Translations under genes and position numbers: made by a program | Origin: Castellaniella sp. | Lineage (GTDB): Bacteria > Pseudomonadota > Gammaproteobacteria > Burkholderiales > Burkholderiaceae_B | Assembly: GCF_034675845.1 (NCBI RefSeq) | Contig: NZ_JAUCCU010000001.1 | Span: 1,798,001 to 1,862,000 of the forward strand | Direction of reading: 5' to 3' | DNA: 64,000 nucleotides | Notes under the pieces: model-generated | The model's database searches: none | Seen by the model: the letters and a program-made list of their open reading frames with translations, nothing else | What the model was told of the DNA's origin: nothing | In this document: positions 52,772 through 61,079 of the stretch, one piece after another | Position numbering within the stretch: the stretch's first letter is position 1 | Layout of the letters: each line of letters opens with the position of its first letter

Positions 52772-53077
52772 ATGCGTTTTCATGCCTATCAGGGGGCTGC
52801 GCTGGTGCTGGCGGCGGTGGCATTGCCTGCGTCGGTGGTGGCGCAGGAAATGCCCGTGCAGGCGCAGGCCAGCGGGCAGGTTGTGCGCCTGACGCCCGCC
52901 GAGGGCAAGATCGCTATCCGCCATGGGTCTATTTCCAAGCTCGACCTGCCTGCCATGACGCTGGTGTATCACCTGGACCCGGCTTTGCTGGTTGGTATCG
53001 CCGTGGGCGACCAGGTGACGTTTACGGCCCAGCGGGCCAACAATCAGTACCAGATCGTGGCCCTGAAAAAGCAATGA
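52772..53077 (+). CDS. CusF-like periplasmic protein with an altered copper site
   Basis: A 101-residue exported protein (signal peptide to about residue 24, SVVAQ). The fold segment GQVVRLTPAEGKIAIRHGSISKLDLPAMTLVYHL parallels CusF. Of the four Cu(I) ligands in CusF, the His (RHGSI) and first Met (PAMT) remain, while the Trp is Leu and the second Met is Leu. Metal binding may be weak or different. ATG at 52772 is the start that gives a signal peptide. No cus efflux genes adjoin. Confidence 0.8.
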   Translation: MRFHAYQGAALVLAAVALPASVVAQEMPVQAQASGQVVRLTPAEGKIAIRHGSISKLDLPAMTLVYHLDPALLVGIAVGDQVTFTAQRANNQYQIVALKKQ

Positions 53078-53078
53078 A

Positions 53079-54410
53079 TTACAGCACGTAGCGGGCCAGA
53101 TCCTGGCTGCCGACGGTTTCCGCGAGTTTTTCGTTGACATAGTCGGTGTCGATGACCACGGCTTGCTCGCCAGGGTTCGACGCATCGAACGACAGGTCTT
53201 CCAGCAGTTTTTCCATGATGGTATACAGCCGTCGGGCGCCGATGTTCTCGTTGCGTTCGTTGACTTCGAAGGCCAGCTCGGCCAGGCGGCGGATGCCGCT
53301 GTCGGTGAAGTCCAGGATCACATCCTCGGTGGCCATCAAGGCGCAGTATTGCTTGGTCAGCGAGGCATCCGTCGAACTGAGGATGTGCACGAAGTCCTCA
53401 GTGCTCAGGGAATCGAGTTCGACCCGGATGGGGAACCGGCCCTGTAGTTCGGGGATCAGATCTGAAGGCCGCGACAGGTGAAAAGCGCCGGAAGCAATGA
53501 ACAGGATGTGGTCGGTCCGGACCATACCGTATTTTGTGTTGACGGTGGTGCCTTCGACCAACGGCAGCAGATCGCGCTGCACCCCCTGGCGCGATACGTC
53601 CGATCCGCCGGTTTCCTGGCGGGTGGCGATTTTGTCGATTTCGTCCAGAAACACAATGCCATGCTGCTCGACCAGCGTGACTGCCTGGGTGCGCAAATCG
53701 TCTTCGTTGACGCGGCGGGCGGCTTCTTCTTCGCACAGCAGGCGAAAGGCTTCCTTGACGGACAGCTTGCGGGATTTTGTTTTGCCCTGGGACAGGCCGG
53801 CGAACATGCCGCGCAGTTGCTCGGTCATTTCCTCCATGCCGGGAGGGGCCATGATTTCCATGTGGGCCGGGGCCTGGGCGATCTCGATGTCGATCATGGT
53901 GTCGTCCAGTCGGCCTTCGCGCAGGCGCTTGCGGAATTTTTGGCGCGTGTCGTTTTCCTCGCGCTCGGGTTCTCCGTGGGCGTTGCGCGGCGGGGGCAGC
54001 AACACATCCAGGATGCGGTCTTCGGCTGCGTCCTCGGCCTGGGTGCGGACCCGGCGCATTTCGGTTTCCCGGGTTTGCTTGACGGCGACTTCGACCAGAT
54101 CGCGCACAATGGTATCCACATCGCGGCCCACATAGCCGACTTCAGTGAATTTCGTGGCCTCGATCTTGATGAAGGGCGCATGCGCCAGGCGCGCCAGGCG
54201 GCGGGCGATTTCGGTCTTGCCCACGCCGGTGGGGCCGATCATCAGGATGTTCTTGGGGACGATCTCATGGCGCAGGGGCTCGGCCACCTGCTGGCGGCGC
54301 CAGCGGTTGCGCAAGGCCACGGCGACGGAACGCTTGGCCTTGTCTTGGCCGACAATGTGCTTGTCCAGTTCCGACACAATTTCTTTTGGAGTCATGGGGG
54401 TGGCAGACAT
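53079..54410 (-). CDS. hslU: HslU ATPase subunit of the HslUV protease
   Basis: A 443-residue AAA+ unfoldase. Walker A is GPTGVGKTEIARR, the pore motif GYVGRDVD, and Walker B ends IVFLDEIDKIA; the I-domain spans about residues 110-240. It feeds substrates to HslV. ATG at 54410 begins MSATPMTPKEIVSEL and lies 8 bases after hslV. Confidence 0.98.
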   Translation of the reverse strand: MSATPMTPKEIVSELDKHIVGQDKAKRSVAVALRNRWRRQQVAEPLRHEIVPKNILMIGPTGVGKTEIARRLARLAHAPFIKIEATKFTEVGYVGRDVDTIVRDLVEVAVKQTRETEMRRVRTQAEDAAEDRILDVLLPPPRNAHGEPEREENDTRQKFRKRLREGRLDDTMIDIEIAQAPAHMEIMAPPGMEEMTEQLRGMFAGLSQGKTKSRKLSVKEAFRLLCEEEAARRVNEDDLRTQAVTLVEQHGIVFLDEIDKIATRQETGGSDVSRQGVQRDLLPLVEGTTVNTKYGMVRTDHILFIASGAFHLSRPSDLIPELQGRFPIRVELDSLSTEDFVHILSSTDASLTKQYCALMATEDVILDFTDSGIRRLAELAFEVNERNENIGARRLYTIMEKLLEDLSFDASNPGEQAVVIDTDYVNEKLAETVGSQDLARYVL

Positions 54411-54418
54411 GGCAGGCC

Positions 54419-54952
54419 TTATAGCGTTTCGACGGTGTGGTTCAGATTGGTGTAGATGCACAGTTCCCCGGCGATTTCCAGGGATTTTTTGACGATTTCG
54501 GCGGGCGTCATGTCGGTGGCATCCAGCAGGGCGCGCGCAGCAGACTGCGCATAGGCCCCGCCCGACCCAATGGCGGCAATGCCGTGTTCTGGTTCCAGCA
54601 CGTCGCCGTTGCCGGTCAGAATCAGGGTGTGTTCGTGGTCGGCCACGATCAGCATGGCTTCCAGGCGGCGCAGCACGCGGTCAGTGCGCCAGTCTCGAGT
54701 CAGCTCGACGGCTGCGCGCATCAGGTGGCCCTGGTGTTTTTCCAGCTTGGCCTCGAAGCGTTCTTGCAGGGTAAAGGCGTCGGCAGTGGCCCCGGCAAAG
54801 CCGGCCAGGACTTTATCGTGGTACAGGCGACGGATTTTGCGGGCGGTGCCCTTGATGATGATGTTGCCCAGGGTGACCTGGCCGTCGCCGCCTAGGGCGA
54901 CGTCATTGCCGCGGCGTACGCAGACAATGGTGGTAGCGTGAAATTGTTCCAT
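54419..54952 (-). CDS. hslV: HslV peptidase subunit
   Basis: A 177-residue proteasome-type threonine peptidase. MEQFHATTIVCVRR places the catalytic Thr after a short propeptide that must be removed; GSGGAYAQSAARALL and the conserved GGDGQVTLG are present. ATG at 54952 is selected. A sigma-32-like promoter lies directly upstream, so the hslVU pair is probably a heat-shock operon. Confidence 0.97.
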   Translation of the reverse strand: MEQFHATTIVCVRRGNDVALGGDGQVTLGNIIIKGTARKIRRLYHDKVLAGFAGATADAFTLQERFEAKLEKHQGHLMRAAVELTRDWRTDRVLRRLEAMLIVADHEHTLILTGNGDVLEPEHGIAAIGSGGAYAQSAARALLDATDMTPAEIVKKSLEIAGELCIYTNLNHTVETL

Positions 54953-54978
54953 GGTGATCTCTTGGTCCAAGAGCATGA

Positions 54979-55006
54979 ACATGGGGGTGGAGCCGGATTA
55001 AACAAG
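54979..55006 (-). promoter_or_regulatory. Sigma-32-type promoter of hslVU
   Basis: On the minus strand CTTGTTT (55006-55000), a 13-base spacer and CCCCATGT (54986-54979) match the RpoH consensus (CTTGAAA, CCCCATNT). The -35 lies inside the dksA terminator stem. The leader would be about 20 bases. Confidence 0.7.
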
Positions 55007-55032
55007 AGGGGCTTGATGCCCCTCTTGTTTAA
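54998..55032 (-). terminator. dksA terminator hairpin
   Basis: A perfect 15-base-pair stem (54998-55012 with 55018-55032, loop TTGAT) that overlaps the dksA TAA stop. The U-rich tract lies in the stem, so termination may be imperfect. Confidence 0.75.
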
Positions 55033-55469
55033 TCCCCGTACAGCTTTTGGCGCATTTCACGCCGTTCCTGGGCTTCCAGGGATAGGGTGGCGGTGGGACG
55101 GGCCAGCAGACGGGCCACACCAATGGCTTCGCCGGTTTCTTCACACCAGCCGTATTCGCCGGAGTCGATGCGGGAGATGGACTGCTGGACTTTTTTCAGC
55201 AGTTTTCTTTCGCGGTCGCGGGTACGCAGTTCCAGGGCGTGTTCTTCCTCGATGGTGGCGCGGTCGGCCGGGTCAGGCACGTATTGGGTTTCGCGCAGAT
55301 TTTCGGTGGTGGCGCCTGCGTTGGTCAGGATTTCGTGTTCGAGCTGGTGCAGGCGATCACGAAAGAAGGCCAGCTGGGCATCGTTCATGTAGTCCTGTTC
55401 GGACATTGCCAACAGTTCCTGTTCTGTCAGGGGCTTGGCCGATGGTTTGGTGCTGGATTTGCTAGCCAT
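55029..55469 (-). CDS. dksA: DksA, RNA polymerase-binding regulator, cysteine-poor type
   Basis: A 146-residue DksA of normal length: coiled-coil domain with the tip DPADRATIEEE (usual Asp-x-x-Asp tip acidic residues) and a C-terminal globular domain. The zinc finger normally has four Cys; here it reads YGWCEETGEAIGVARLLARPTATLSLEAQ, keeping one Cys. It should still bind the polymerase secondary channel with ppGpp but without zinc. Such forms are known in betaproteobacteria and as DksA2-like proteins. Confidence 0.93.
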   Translation of the reverse strand: MASKSSTKPSAKPLTEQELLAMSEQDYMNDAQLAFFRDRLHQLEHEILTNAGATTENLRETQYVPDPADRATIEEEHALELRTRDRERKLLKKVQQSISRIDSGEYGWCEETGEAIGVARLLARPTATLSLEAQERREMRQKLYGD

Positions 55470-55547
55470 ATTGTGTCCTTTTTTATGTGCCGAGGCTGGT
55501 CGTCCGCATCCCGTATATGCAGCGGGGCAGTGCGGGGTGGGCGGTGG

Positions 55548-56648
55548 TCAGGCCAGGCATTGTTCGAGCCCCTGAGTAAAGATGTCTTGAGGCAGTTTAC
55601 GGCCGATGAATACCAGTCGGGTATTCGGTTTTTCACTGGCTTTCCAGGGGCTGCCGGGTTCGGCGCCCATCATCATGTGCACACCTTGGAAGATCATGCG
55701 GCGATTGATGCCTTTGATGTAGAGGATGCCTTTGTAGCGTAGAAGGTCCGGACCGTAGACCTGGACGATGCCACCCAGAAAGTCTTCCAGGCGTTCCGGG
55801 TCGAAAGCTTTATTGGAACGGAACACGAAGGCGCCGATCTCGTCGCTGTGATGGGCGTGATGGTGATCGTGATGGCAGCTGGGACTGCATTCGTGGTGGC
55901 CGTCTTCGTCGTCGTGCTCATGATCGTGGTGGTCATGGTGCGCGTGGGCGTGCTCGTCCTGGTCGGCCAGAAATTCCGGGTCGATATCGAGGATGGCATC
56001 CAGGTCGAAGCCGCTGACATCCAGCAGGGTGTTCAGGTCGGTCTCGCCGAAATGCACGGACGTAATCGAGGCGCGGGGGTTGATATGAATCAGCCGCGAG
56101 CGCAGGGCTTCGTAGTCGGCCTCGTTGACCAGGTCTTTTTTGGAGATCAGGATGCGGTCGGCAAAGCCTACCTGGCGCTGGGCTTCTTCCTGGCGATCCA
56201 GGGTGGCCATACCGTGTTTGGCATCCACCACCGTGATGACGGCGTCCAGCCGGTAGGCCTCGGCGATGTCGTCATCCATGAAGAAGGTCTGGCACACTGG
56301 GCCGGGGTTGGCCATGCCGGTGGTCTCGATGATGACGCGGTCGAACTGGATGGCGCCGGCCTGCCGACGGCTGGCCAGGTCGTTCAGGGTGCGGATCAGG
56401 TCGCCGCGCACGGTGCAGCAGACGCAGCCGTTCGAGAGTTCGATGATCTGTTCGTCGCGGTCTTGTACCAGCACGTCATTATCGATGTTTTCTTCGCCGA
56501 ATTCGTTCTCGATGACGGCGATGCGCTGGCCGTGGAATTCGGTCAGGATGCGGCGCAGCAAGGTGGTTTTACCCGCCCCCAGAAATCCGGTCAGGACAGT
56601 GACGGGGATCATGGAGTCAATGGATTTGTCTTGGTTTGCGGCATTCAT
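55548..56648 (-). CDS. CobW/COG0523-family zinc metallochaperone GTPase
   Basis: A 366-residue G3E GTPase. Walker A is GFLGAGKTTLLRR, the metal site GCVCCTVRGDL (CxCC), and the G4-like motif SKKDLV. Residues about 235-275 form a very His/Asp-rich loop able to buffer zinc. The C-terminal CobW_C domain follows. Next to zur, this points to a ZigA/ZagA-like zinc chaperone. A structured leader at 56667-56721 separates it from zur. Confidence 0.92.
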   Translation of the reverse strand: MNAANQDKSIDSMIPVTVLTGFLGAGKTTLLRRILTEFHGQRIAVIENEFGEENIDNDVLVQDRDEQIIELSNGCVCCTVRGDLIRTLNDLASRRQAGAIQFDRVIIETTGMANPGPVCQTFFMDDDIAEAYRLDAVITVVDAKHGMATLDRQEEAQRQVGFADRILISKKDLVNEADYEALRSRLIHINPRASITSVHFGETDLNTLLDVSGFDLDAILDIDPEFLADQDEHAHAHHDHHDHEHDDEDGHHECSPSCHHDHHHAHHSDEIGAFVFRSNKAFDPERLEDFLGGIVQVYGPDLLRYKGILYIKGINRRMIFQGVHMMMGAEPGSPWKASEKPNTRLVFIGRKLPQDIFTQGLEQCLA

Positions 56649-56666
56649 GGATAAGACCTCTGGGTG

Positions 56667-56721
56667 TGCTGTCTCTGTGGTCTATTGCGCTTGGTACTTG
56701 CCAAATAGAAAAGAGACAGCA
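56667..56721 (-). other. Nested hairpin in the zur-cobW spacer
   Basis: TGCTGTCTC pairs with GAGACAGCA at the ends, with inner TCTATT/AATAGA and TTGG/CCAA stems. It lies 18 bases before the chaperone start, close to its AGAGG ribosome site, and could modulate translation or mark transcript processing. Confidence 0.55.
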
Positions 56722-56745
56722 TGCGATTACATCATAGGCCGGGGT

Positions 56746-57216
56746 TTAGGGCAAACTTGTCGCTTGGCACCGCGTGCAGATGGCGCGCAGCTCGGTTTCG
56801 TGGCCGGCCAGGGTAAAGCCCGCCTGGGCCACGCAATCCGCCAGGCGCTGACTAAGATCGGGGTCGCTGAGTTCAGCCACACTGCCGCAGCGGGTGCAGA
56901 CGATCAGCAGGTCGTGGGGTTCGCCCCCTGCGTCGCTGCAGGCGCTCCAGGCGCTGATGGCATCCAGGCGGTGGATCAGGCCTTGTTCGGTCAGAAAATC
57001 CAGGGCGCGGTAGACCGTGGGCGGCGCGGCACCGGGCTGGGCGACGCGTAGCGCATCCAGTAGTTCGTAGGCCTTCATGCTGCCGGGGTGGCGCAGCAGG
57101 GTCTCCAGGACCAACTGACGCAAAGGGGTCAGGCGGATACCGCGCTGTTCGCACAGGGCCTGGGCCGTTTGCAGTTGTCGGGAGATGGCCGTCGCACAAT
57201 GTGTATGGGCTGTCAT
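56746..57216 (-). CDS. zur: Zinc uptake regulator Zur (Fur family)
   Basis: A 156-residue Fur-family repressor: winged helix (residues 20-85, RLTPLRQLVLETLLRHPG, PPTVYRALDFL) and dimer domain with CxxC pairs (VCTRCG, ICTRCQ) for structural zinc and regulatory His/Glu residues. Context (ZnuCBA, CobW, a palindrome of Zur type) identifies it as Zur rather than Fur. ATG at 57216 lies next to the Zur box, so autoregulation is likely. Confidence 0.94.
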   Translation of the reverse strand: MTAHTHCATAISRQLQTAQALCEQRGIRLTPLRQLVLETLLRHPGSMKAYELLDALRVAQPGAAPPTVYRALDFLTEQGLIHRLDAISAWSACSDAGGEPHDLLIVCTRCGSVAELSDPDLSQRLADCVAQAGFTLAGHETELRAICTRCQATSLP

Positions 57217-57220
57217 GATG

Positions 57221-57238
57221 GTTATGTTATAACATAAC
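57221..57238. promoter_or_regulatory. Zur box between zur and znuCBA
   Basis: GTTATGTTATAACATAAC, a perfect 18-bp palindrome of Zur type; two more pairs flank one mismatch. It is positioned to control both divergent transcripts. Confidence 0.9.
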
Positions 57239-57265
57239 AATTCTTTTTCGCGCATACAGGCCTCC

Positions 57266-57403
57266 ATGCCGCCATTTTCCCCTCGCTCCGATCGTTATCG
57301 GGGATCTTCCTTATTGTTGTCGGCGGCCCAGCGCATGCGGCGTGCGGCCGTGGTCGTGCTGCTTTTGTGGCTGCTGACCGGCTGGGCTTTGCAATGGTGG
57401 TAG
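57266..57403 (+). CDS. Small single-helix ORF ahead of znuC
   Basis: A 45-codon ORF starting 28 bases past the Zur box. Residues 1-26 are polar and basic; AAVVVLLLWLLTGWALQWW forms a membrane helix to the end. Its stop overlaps the znuC start region by 10 bases, which suggests coupling. No His or Cys for zinc. The ribosome site is weak. It could be a small transporter subunit, a leader ORF or chance; not recognised. Confidence 0.5.
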   Translation: MPPFSPRSDRYRGSSLLLSAAQRMRRAAVVVLLLWLLTGWALQWW

Positions 57404-58164
57404 GGGGGGCGGCATCCGCAGGGCAGTCGGGTGCTGGCCAGCAATCCGGTGTTGCACCTGCCATCGAGCTGCGGCAGGTCTGGTTGGGCTGGCACGACCG
57501 CATTGCTTTGCGCGATGTCAGCGGCCATTTCACGCAAGGGTCGCTGACCGCGCTGGTGGGGCCGAACGGGGCGGGTAAATCCACCTTGCTGAAATCCCTG
57601 GAAGGGCGGCTCAGTCCCCTGCGGGGGCAGGTGTGCATCCGCCCGGATCTGGCGCGCAGCCTGGTGTGCCTGCCGCAGTCGGCCGAGCTGGATCTCAGCT
57701 TTCCCATCAGCACGTTCGACCTGGTTGCCCTGGGGGCCTGGCACCATCTGGGCGCCTGGCGCGGCATGGACGCCGCTGGCCTGGAGGCTGTCGAGGCCGC
57801 ACTGGAGGCCGTGGGCCTGGCCGGGTTCGGCCGTCAGCCCGTGGATACCTTGTCGGGGGGGCAACTGCAACGGGCTTTGTTTGCCCGGTTGATGCTGCGC
57901 GATGCGCAGGTGATTCTCCTGGACGAGCCATTTGCCGCCGTGGACCGTGCCACCACGGATGATTTGTTGGCTTTGCTGCATGCGTGGCATGGCCAGGGGC
58001 GCACCATCGTGGCGGTGCTGCACGATCTGGACATGGTGCGCCAGCATTTTCCGGAAGCCTTGCTGCTCGGGGGGCAGGTGGTGGACTGGGGGCCGACGGA
58101 TCGCGTACTCAGTCCTGCCAACCTGCATTTGGCCCGCCACTTGTGCGTGGGGGGGATGGCATGA
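57394..58164 (+). CDS. znuC: Zinc ABC transporter ATP-binding protein (ZnuC)
   Basis: A 256-residue ABC ATPase: Walker A GPNGAGKSTLL, signature LSGGQLQRALFARL, Walker B VILLDEPFAAVD, switch His in AVLHDLDMV. It powers zinc import through ZnuB. ATG at 57394 is preferred to the TTG at 57367. The first 20 residues are Gly/Ala/Ser-rich. It overlaps znuB by ATGA. Confidence 0.95.
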   Translation: MVVGGAASAGQSGAGQQSGVAPAIELRQVWLGWHDRIALRDVSGHFTQGSLTALVGPNGAGKSTLLKSLEGRLSPLRGQVCIRPDLARSLVCLPQSAELDLSFPISTFDLVALGAWHHLGAWRGMDAAGLEAVEAALEAVGLAGFGRQPVDTLSGGQLQRALFARLMLRDAQVILLDEPFAAVDRATTDDLLALLHAWHGQGRTIVAVLHDLDMVRQHFPEALLLGGQVVDWGPTDRVLSPANLHLARHLCVGGMA

Positions 58165-59066
58165 TGGGGCTATGGGACTTTCTGGTGCAGCCGTTCATTG
58201 ATTTCGGCTTCATGCGCCGGGCCTTGGCGGGGTCCTGGGCCTTGGCGTTTGCCGCCGGGCCGCTGGGGGTGTTTCTGGTGCTGCGGCGCTTGAGCCTGAT
58301 GGGTGATGCCATGGCGCATGCCATCTTGCCGGGGGTGGCGGTCGGTTTTCTGACGGCGGGGCTGTCCATGACGGCCATGACCATCGGCGGGCTGCTGACG
58401 GGCATCATCGTGGCCTTGTTGGCGGGCCTGGTGTCGCGCCTGACCCCGCTGCGCGAAGATGCCAGCTTTGCGGCCTTTTACCTGGTGTCCTTGGGGCTGG
58501 GGGTGTTGCTGGTTTCGCTCAAAGGGACGAATCTGGACCTGATGCACGTGCTGTTTGGCACGGTGCTGGGCCTCAGCTCTGCGGCACTGGTGCTGGTCAC
58601 GTTGGTCAGCAGCATTACCTTGTTGACCCTGGCGGCCATGTTCCGGGTGCTGGTGGCCGAATGCCTGGACCCTTTGTTCCTGCGGGCCGAGGGCCGTGCA
58701 GGCGCCTGGGCGCATATGGGTTTCCTGCTGCTGCTGGTGCTGAATCTGGTGGCGGGATTTCAGGTGCTGGGGACGCTGATGGTGGTGGGCATCATGATGT
58801 TGCCGGCCACGGCGGCACGCTTCTGGGTCCGGTCGGTGGGCGGGCAGATGGTGCTGGCGGCGATTCTGGGGGCACTGGCCTCTTATGCCGGGCTGTTGAT
58901 GTCGTACTACCTGGATCTGGCGGCTTCGCCTTCCATTATTTTGGCTGCCGGAGTCGTGCATTTTGTCTCGGTGGGGCTGGGGCCCCATGGCGGGCTGCTG
59001 CAGGCCCTGCGCCGGTCGCGTGCGCGGCGGACTCAACTATCGCAATCCCTGGAGAAAGCGCGATGA
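58161..59066 (+). CDS. znuB: Zinc ABC transporter permease (ZnuB)
   Basis: A 301-residue membrane protein with eight to nine helices of the ABC-3 metal permease family: RRLSLMGDAMAHAILPGVAVGF and GTLMVVGIMMLPATAARFW are typical. ATG at 58161 (or 58164) overlaps the znuC stop; the znuA start overlaps its own stop. A cytosolic Arg-rich tail ends the chain. Confidence 0.95.
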   Translation: MMGLWDFLVQPFIDFGFMRRALAGSWALAFAAGPLGVFLVLRRLSLMGDAMAHAILPGVAVGFLTAGLSMTAMTIGGLLTGIIVALLAGLVSRLTPLREDASFAAFYLVSLGLGVLLVSLKGTNLDLMHVLFGTVLGLSSAALVLVTLVSSITLLTLAAMFRVLVAECLDPLFLRAEGRAGAWAHMGFLLLLVLNLVAGFQVLGTLMVVGIMMLPATAARFWVRSVGGQMVLAAILGALASYAGLLMSYYLDLAASPSIILAAGVVHFVSVGLGPHGGLLQALRRSRARRTQLSQSLEKAR

Positions 59067-60094
59067 AGTTTAGGATTTCAATCGGTTCCCCCTTGGTGGG
59101 GCTGCTGCTGGCTTTGCTGTTTACCCTGACGCTGCCCGCGCAGGCGCAGTCGTCGCAGCCTGCTGTGCTGCAGGAGGCCATATCGGCGCAGTCCACGCCT
59201 CCTGCTGCGCCGCTGCGCGTCGTGGCTTCGTTTTCGATACTCGCCGACCTGGTGCGCGAGGTCGGCGGGGAGGATATCCGCCTGGACGTGCTGGTCGGGC
59301 CCTTGCGCGATGCCCATGCCTTCGAACCAGGCCCGCGCGATGCCCAGGCATTGGGGGCGGCCCAGGTGCTGGTGGTCAACGGCCTGGGTTTCGAGGCCTG
59401 GCTGCCGCGCCTGCTGGAGGCCTCCGGCTTTCGGGGGGATACTGTGCTTGCGTCGCAGGGCGTGGTGCCGCGCCGGCTGGGGGTGGCCCATGATGATCAG
59501 GATCAACAGGATGGCAGGCCTATCGATGCGTCCGGTGCGCACCCGGCAGGCAGCGTCGACCCACATGCCTGGCAATCTCTGGCCAATGGCGTGCAGTATG
59601 TGCAAAATATCGCCCAAGGCCTGGCACAGGCCGATCCTGCGCATGCCTCCGCATATTTTGCGCGGGCCGATGCCCTGATTCGCCAATTGCGCAAGGCGGA
59701 TGCCCAGTGGCGCGGCCAGTTGGCGCGCATCCCGGCGGATCAGCGGGTGCTGGCCACGACGCACGATGCTTTTGGCTATCTGGGGGATGCCTATGGCATC
59801 CGCATTCTGTCTCTGGTGGGGGTGTCCACCGAGGCGGAACCCTCGGCGCGCGCCATGGCCGATCTGCTGCAGCAGATTCGCAGCCTGCATGTGCGGGCTA
59901 TTTTTCTGGAGCAAGGCAGCAGCTCACGCGCCTTGCAGCAACTGGCCGATGAGGCCGGGGTGGCGCTGGGTGGGACCTTGTTTGCCGATACCCTGGATCG
60001 GCCCGGCCAACCAGCCGACAGCTATCTGGGCATGTTCCGCTGGAATGCCCAACAGATGCTGCAGGCCATGATGGGCAAAGAACCCGAGTCGTGA
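59063..60094 (+). CDS. znuA: Zinc ABC transporter substrate-binding protein (ZnuA)
   Basis: A 343-residue periplasmic cluster-9 binding protein with a signal peptide (residues 1-28). Metal ligands are recognisable in LRDAHAFEPGP, SVDPHAWQSL, TTHDAFGYL and the Asp of LFADTLD, i.e. three His and one acid. The usual long His-rich loop of Zn-specific ZnuA is short and Asp-rich here (HDDQDQQDG), so manganese cannot be fully ruled out; the Zur box and zur gene support zinc. Confidence 0.93.
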   Translation: MKFRISIGSPLVGLLLALLFTLTLPAQAQSSQPAVLQEAISAQSTPPAAPLRVVASFSILADLVREVGGEDIRLDVLVGPLRDAHAFEPGPRDAQALGAAQVLVVNGLGFEAWLPRLLEASGFRGDTVLASQGVVPRRLGVAHDDQDQQDGRPIDASGAHPAGSVDPHAWQSLANGVQYVQNIAQGLAQADPAHASAYFARADALIRQLRKADAQWRGQLARIPADQRVLATTHDAFGYLGDAYGIRILSLVGVSTEAEPSARAMADLLQQIRSLHVRAIFLEQGSSSRALQQLADEAGVALGGTLFADTLDRPGQPADSYLGMFRWNAQQMLQAMMGKEPES

Positions 60095-60098
60095 TCGT

Positions 60099-61079
60099 TC
60101 AGGTTTTTTTACGTTTGGCCCGCGGGTGGGCCTGATCGTAGCTGGCGGCCAGATGCTGGAAGTCCAGCCGGGTGTAGATCTGGGTGGTCGCGATATTGGC
60201 GTGCCCCAGCAATTCCTGCACGGCGCGCAGGTCTTGGGCGGACTGCAGCAAGTGGCTTGCAAAACTGTGCCGCAAGCTGTGTGGGTGTACATGCAACGGC
60301 AGGCCGGCCGCCTGCGCCAGGGACTGCAACTGCAGCTGCACCACCCGGGGCGTGATGCGCTGGTGGCGTCTGGTCCCCAGAAACAAAGCCGCCTGGGTGT
60401 CGGCATCGGGCTGGGCGGGCAAAAACTCTGATCGCACGTCCAGCCAGGCCTGCAGGGCCTGATGCGCCAAGTGGCCCATTGGCACGGCCCGGGTCTTGCT
60501 GCCTTTGCCGCGCACAATCACTTCATTTTCCTGCAGGTCTATCCAGCTATGAGACTGATAGCCGCCTTGTCGCAGGGGTTGGCAATCCAGCCCCACCAGT
60601 TCGGACACGCGCAGGCCGCAGGCATACAGCAGTTCGAACATCGCCATATCGCGTTTTTCAACGGGCGTCTGGGCCGGGGGCAGTTGCGTGCGATCCAGCA
60701 GGGCCTGGGCCTGGTCCACCGACAAGGCTTTGGGCAGGCTGTGGGGGATGCGCGGTGCGCGCACCCCCTGGGCCGGATTGCGCGACAGTTGGGCGTCCGG
60801 GGCGCGCCATTCAAAATAGCTGCGCCAGGCCGACAGTGTACGGGCCAGACTGCGCGCCTGTTGGCCGCGGGCATGCAGCTGACCGATGGCTTGGCGGATC
60901 TGATGTTCTTGCAGCGCGTCCAGCGGCGTATCGGCAAAACAGGCCTGCAAGGCATGCAGGTCGTGCCGATACGCCGCGATGGTGTGGTCCGAATAACGCT
61001 GCTGGATGCTGAGCTTGGCCAGCCAGTCTTCGATCCGTTGCGTGTCGTCAGCCGACATGAGGCCGACCGCGTCAGGCAA
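60099..61079 (-). CDS. xerC: Tyrosine recombinase XerC
   Basis: A 326-residue site-specific recombinase that resolves chromosome dimers at dif with XerD. Catalytic residues: Arg in CGLRVSELVGL, Lys in the GKGSKTR hairpin, HPHSLRHSFASHLL, LGHANIATTQIYTRL with the Tyr nucleophile. It lies in the conserved dapF-DUF484-xerC order. ATG at 61079 overlaps the DUF484 end; ATG at 61058 is an alternative. Confidence 0.95.
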   Translation of the reverse strand: MPDAVGLMSADDTQRIEDWLAKLSIQQRYSDHTIAAYRHDLHALQACFADTPLDALQEHQIRQAIGQLHARGQQARSLARTLSAWRSYFEWRAPDAQLSRNPAQGVRAPRIPHSLPKALSVDQAQALLDRTQLPPAQTPVEKRDMAMFELLYACGLRVSELVGLDCQPLRQGGYQSHSWIDLQENEVIVRGKGSKTRAVPMGHLAHQALQAWLDVRSEFLPAQPDADTQAALFLGTRRHQRITPRVVQLQLQSLAQAAGLPLHVHPHSLRHSFASHLLQSAQDLRAVQELLGHANIATTQIYTRLDFQHLAASYDQAHPRAKRKKT

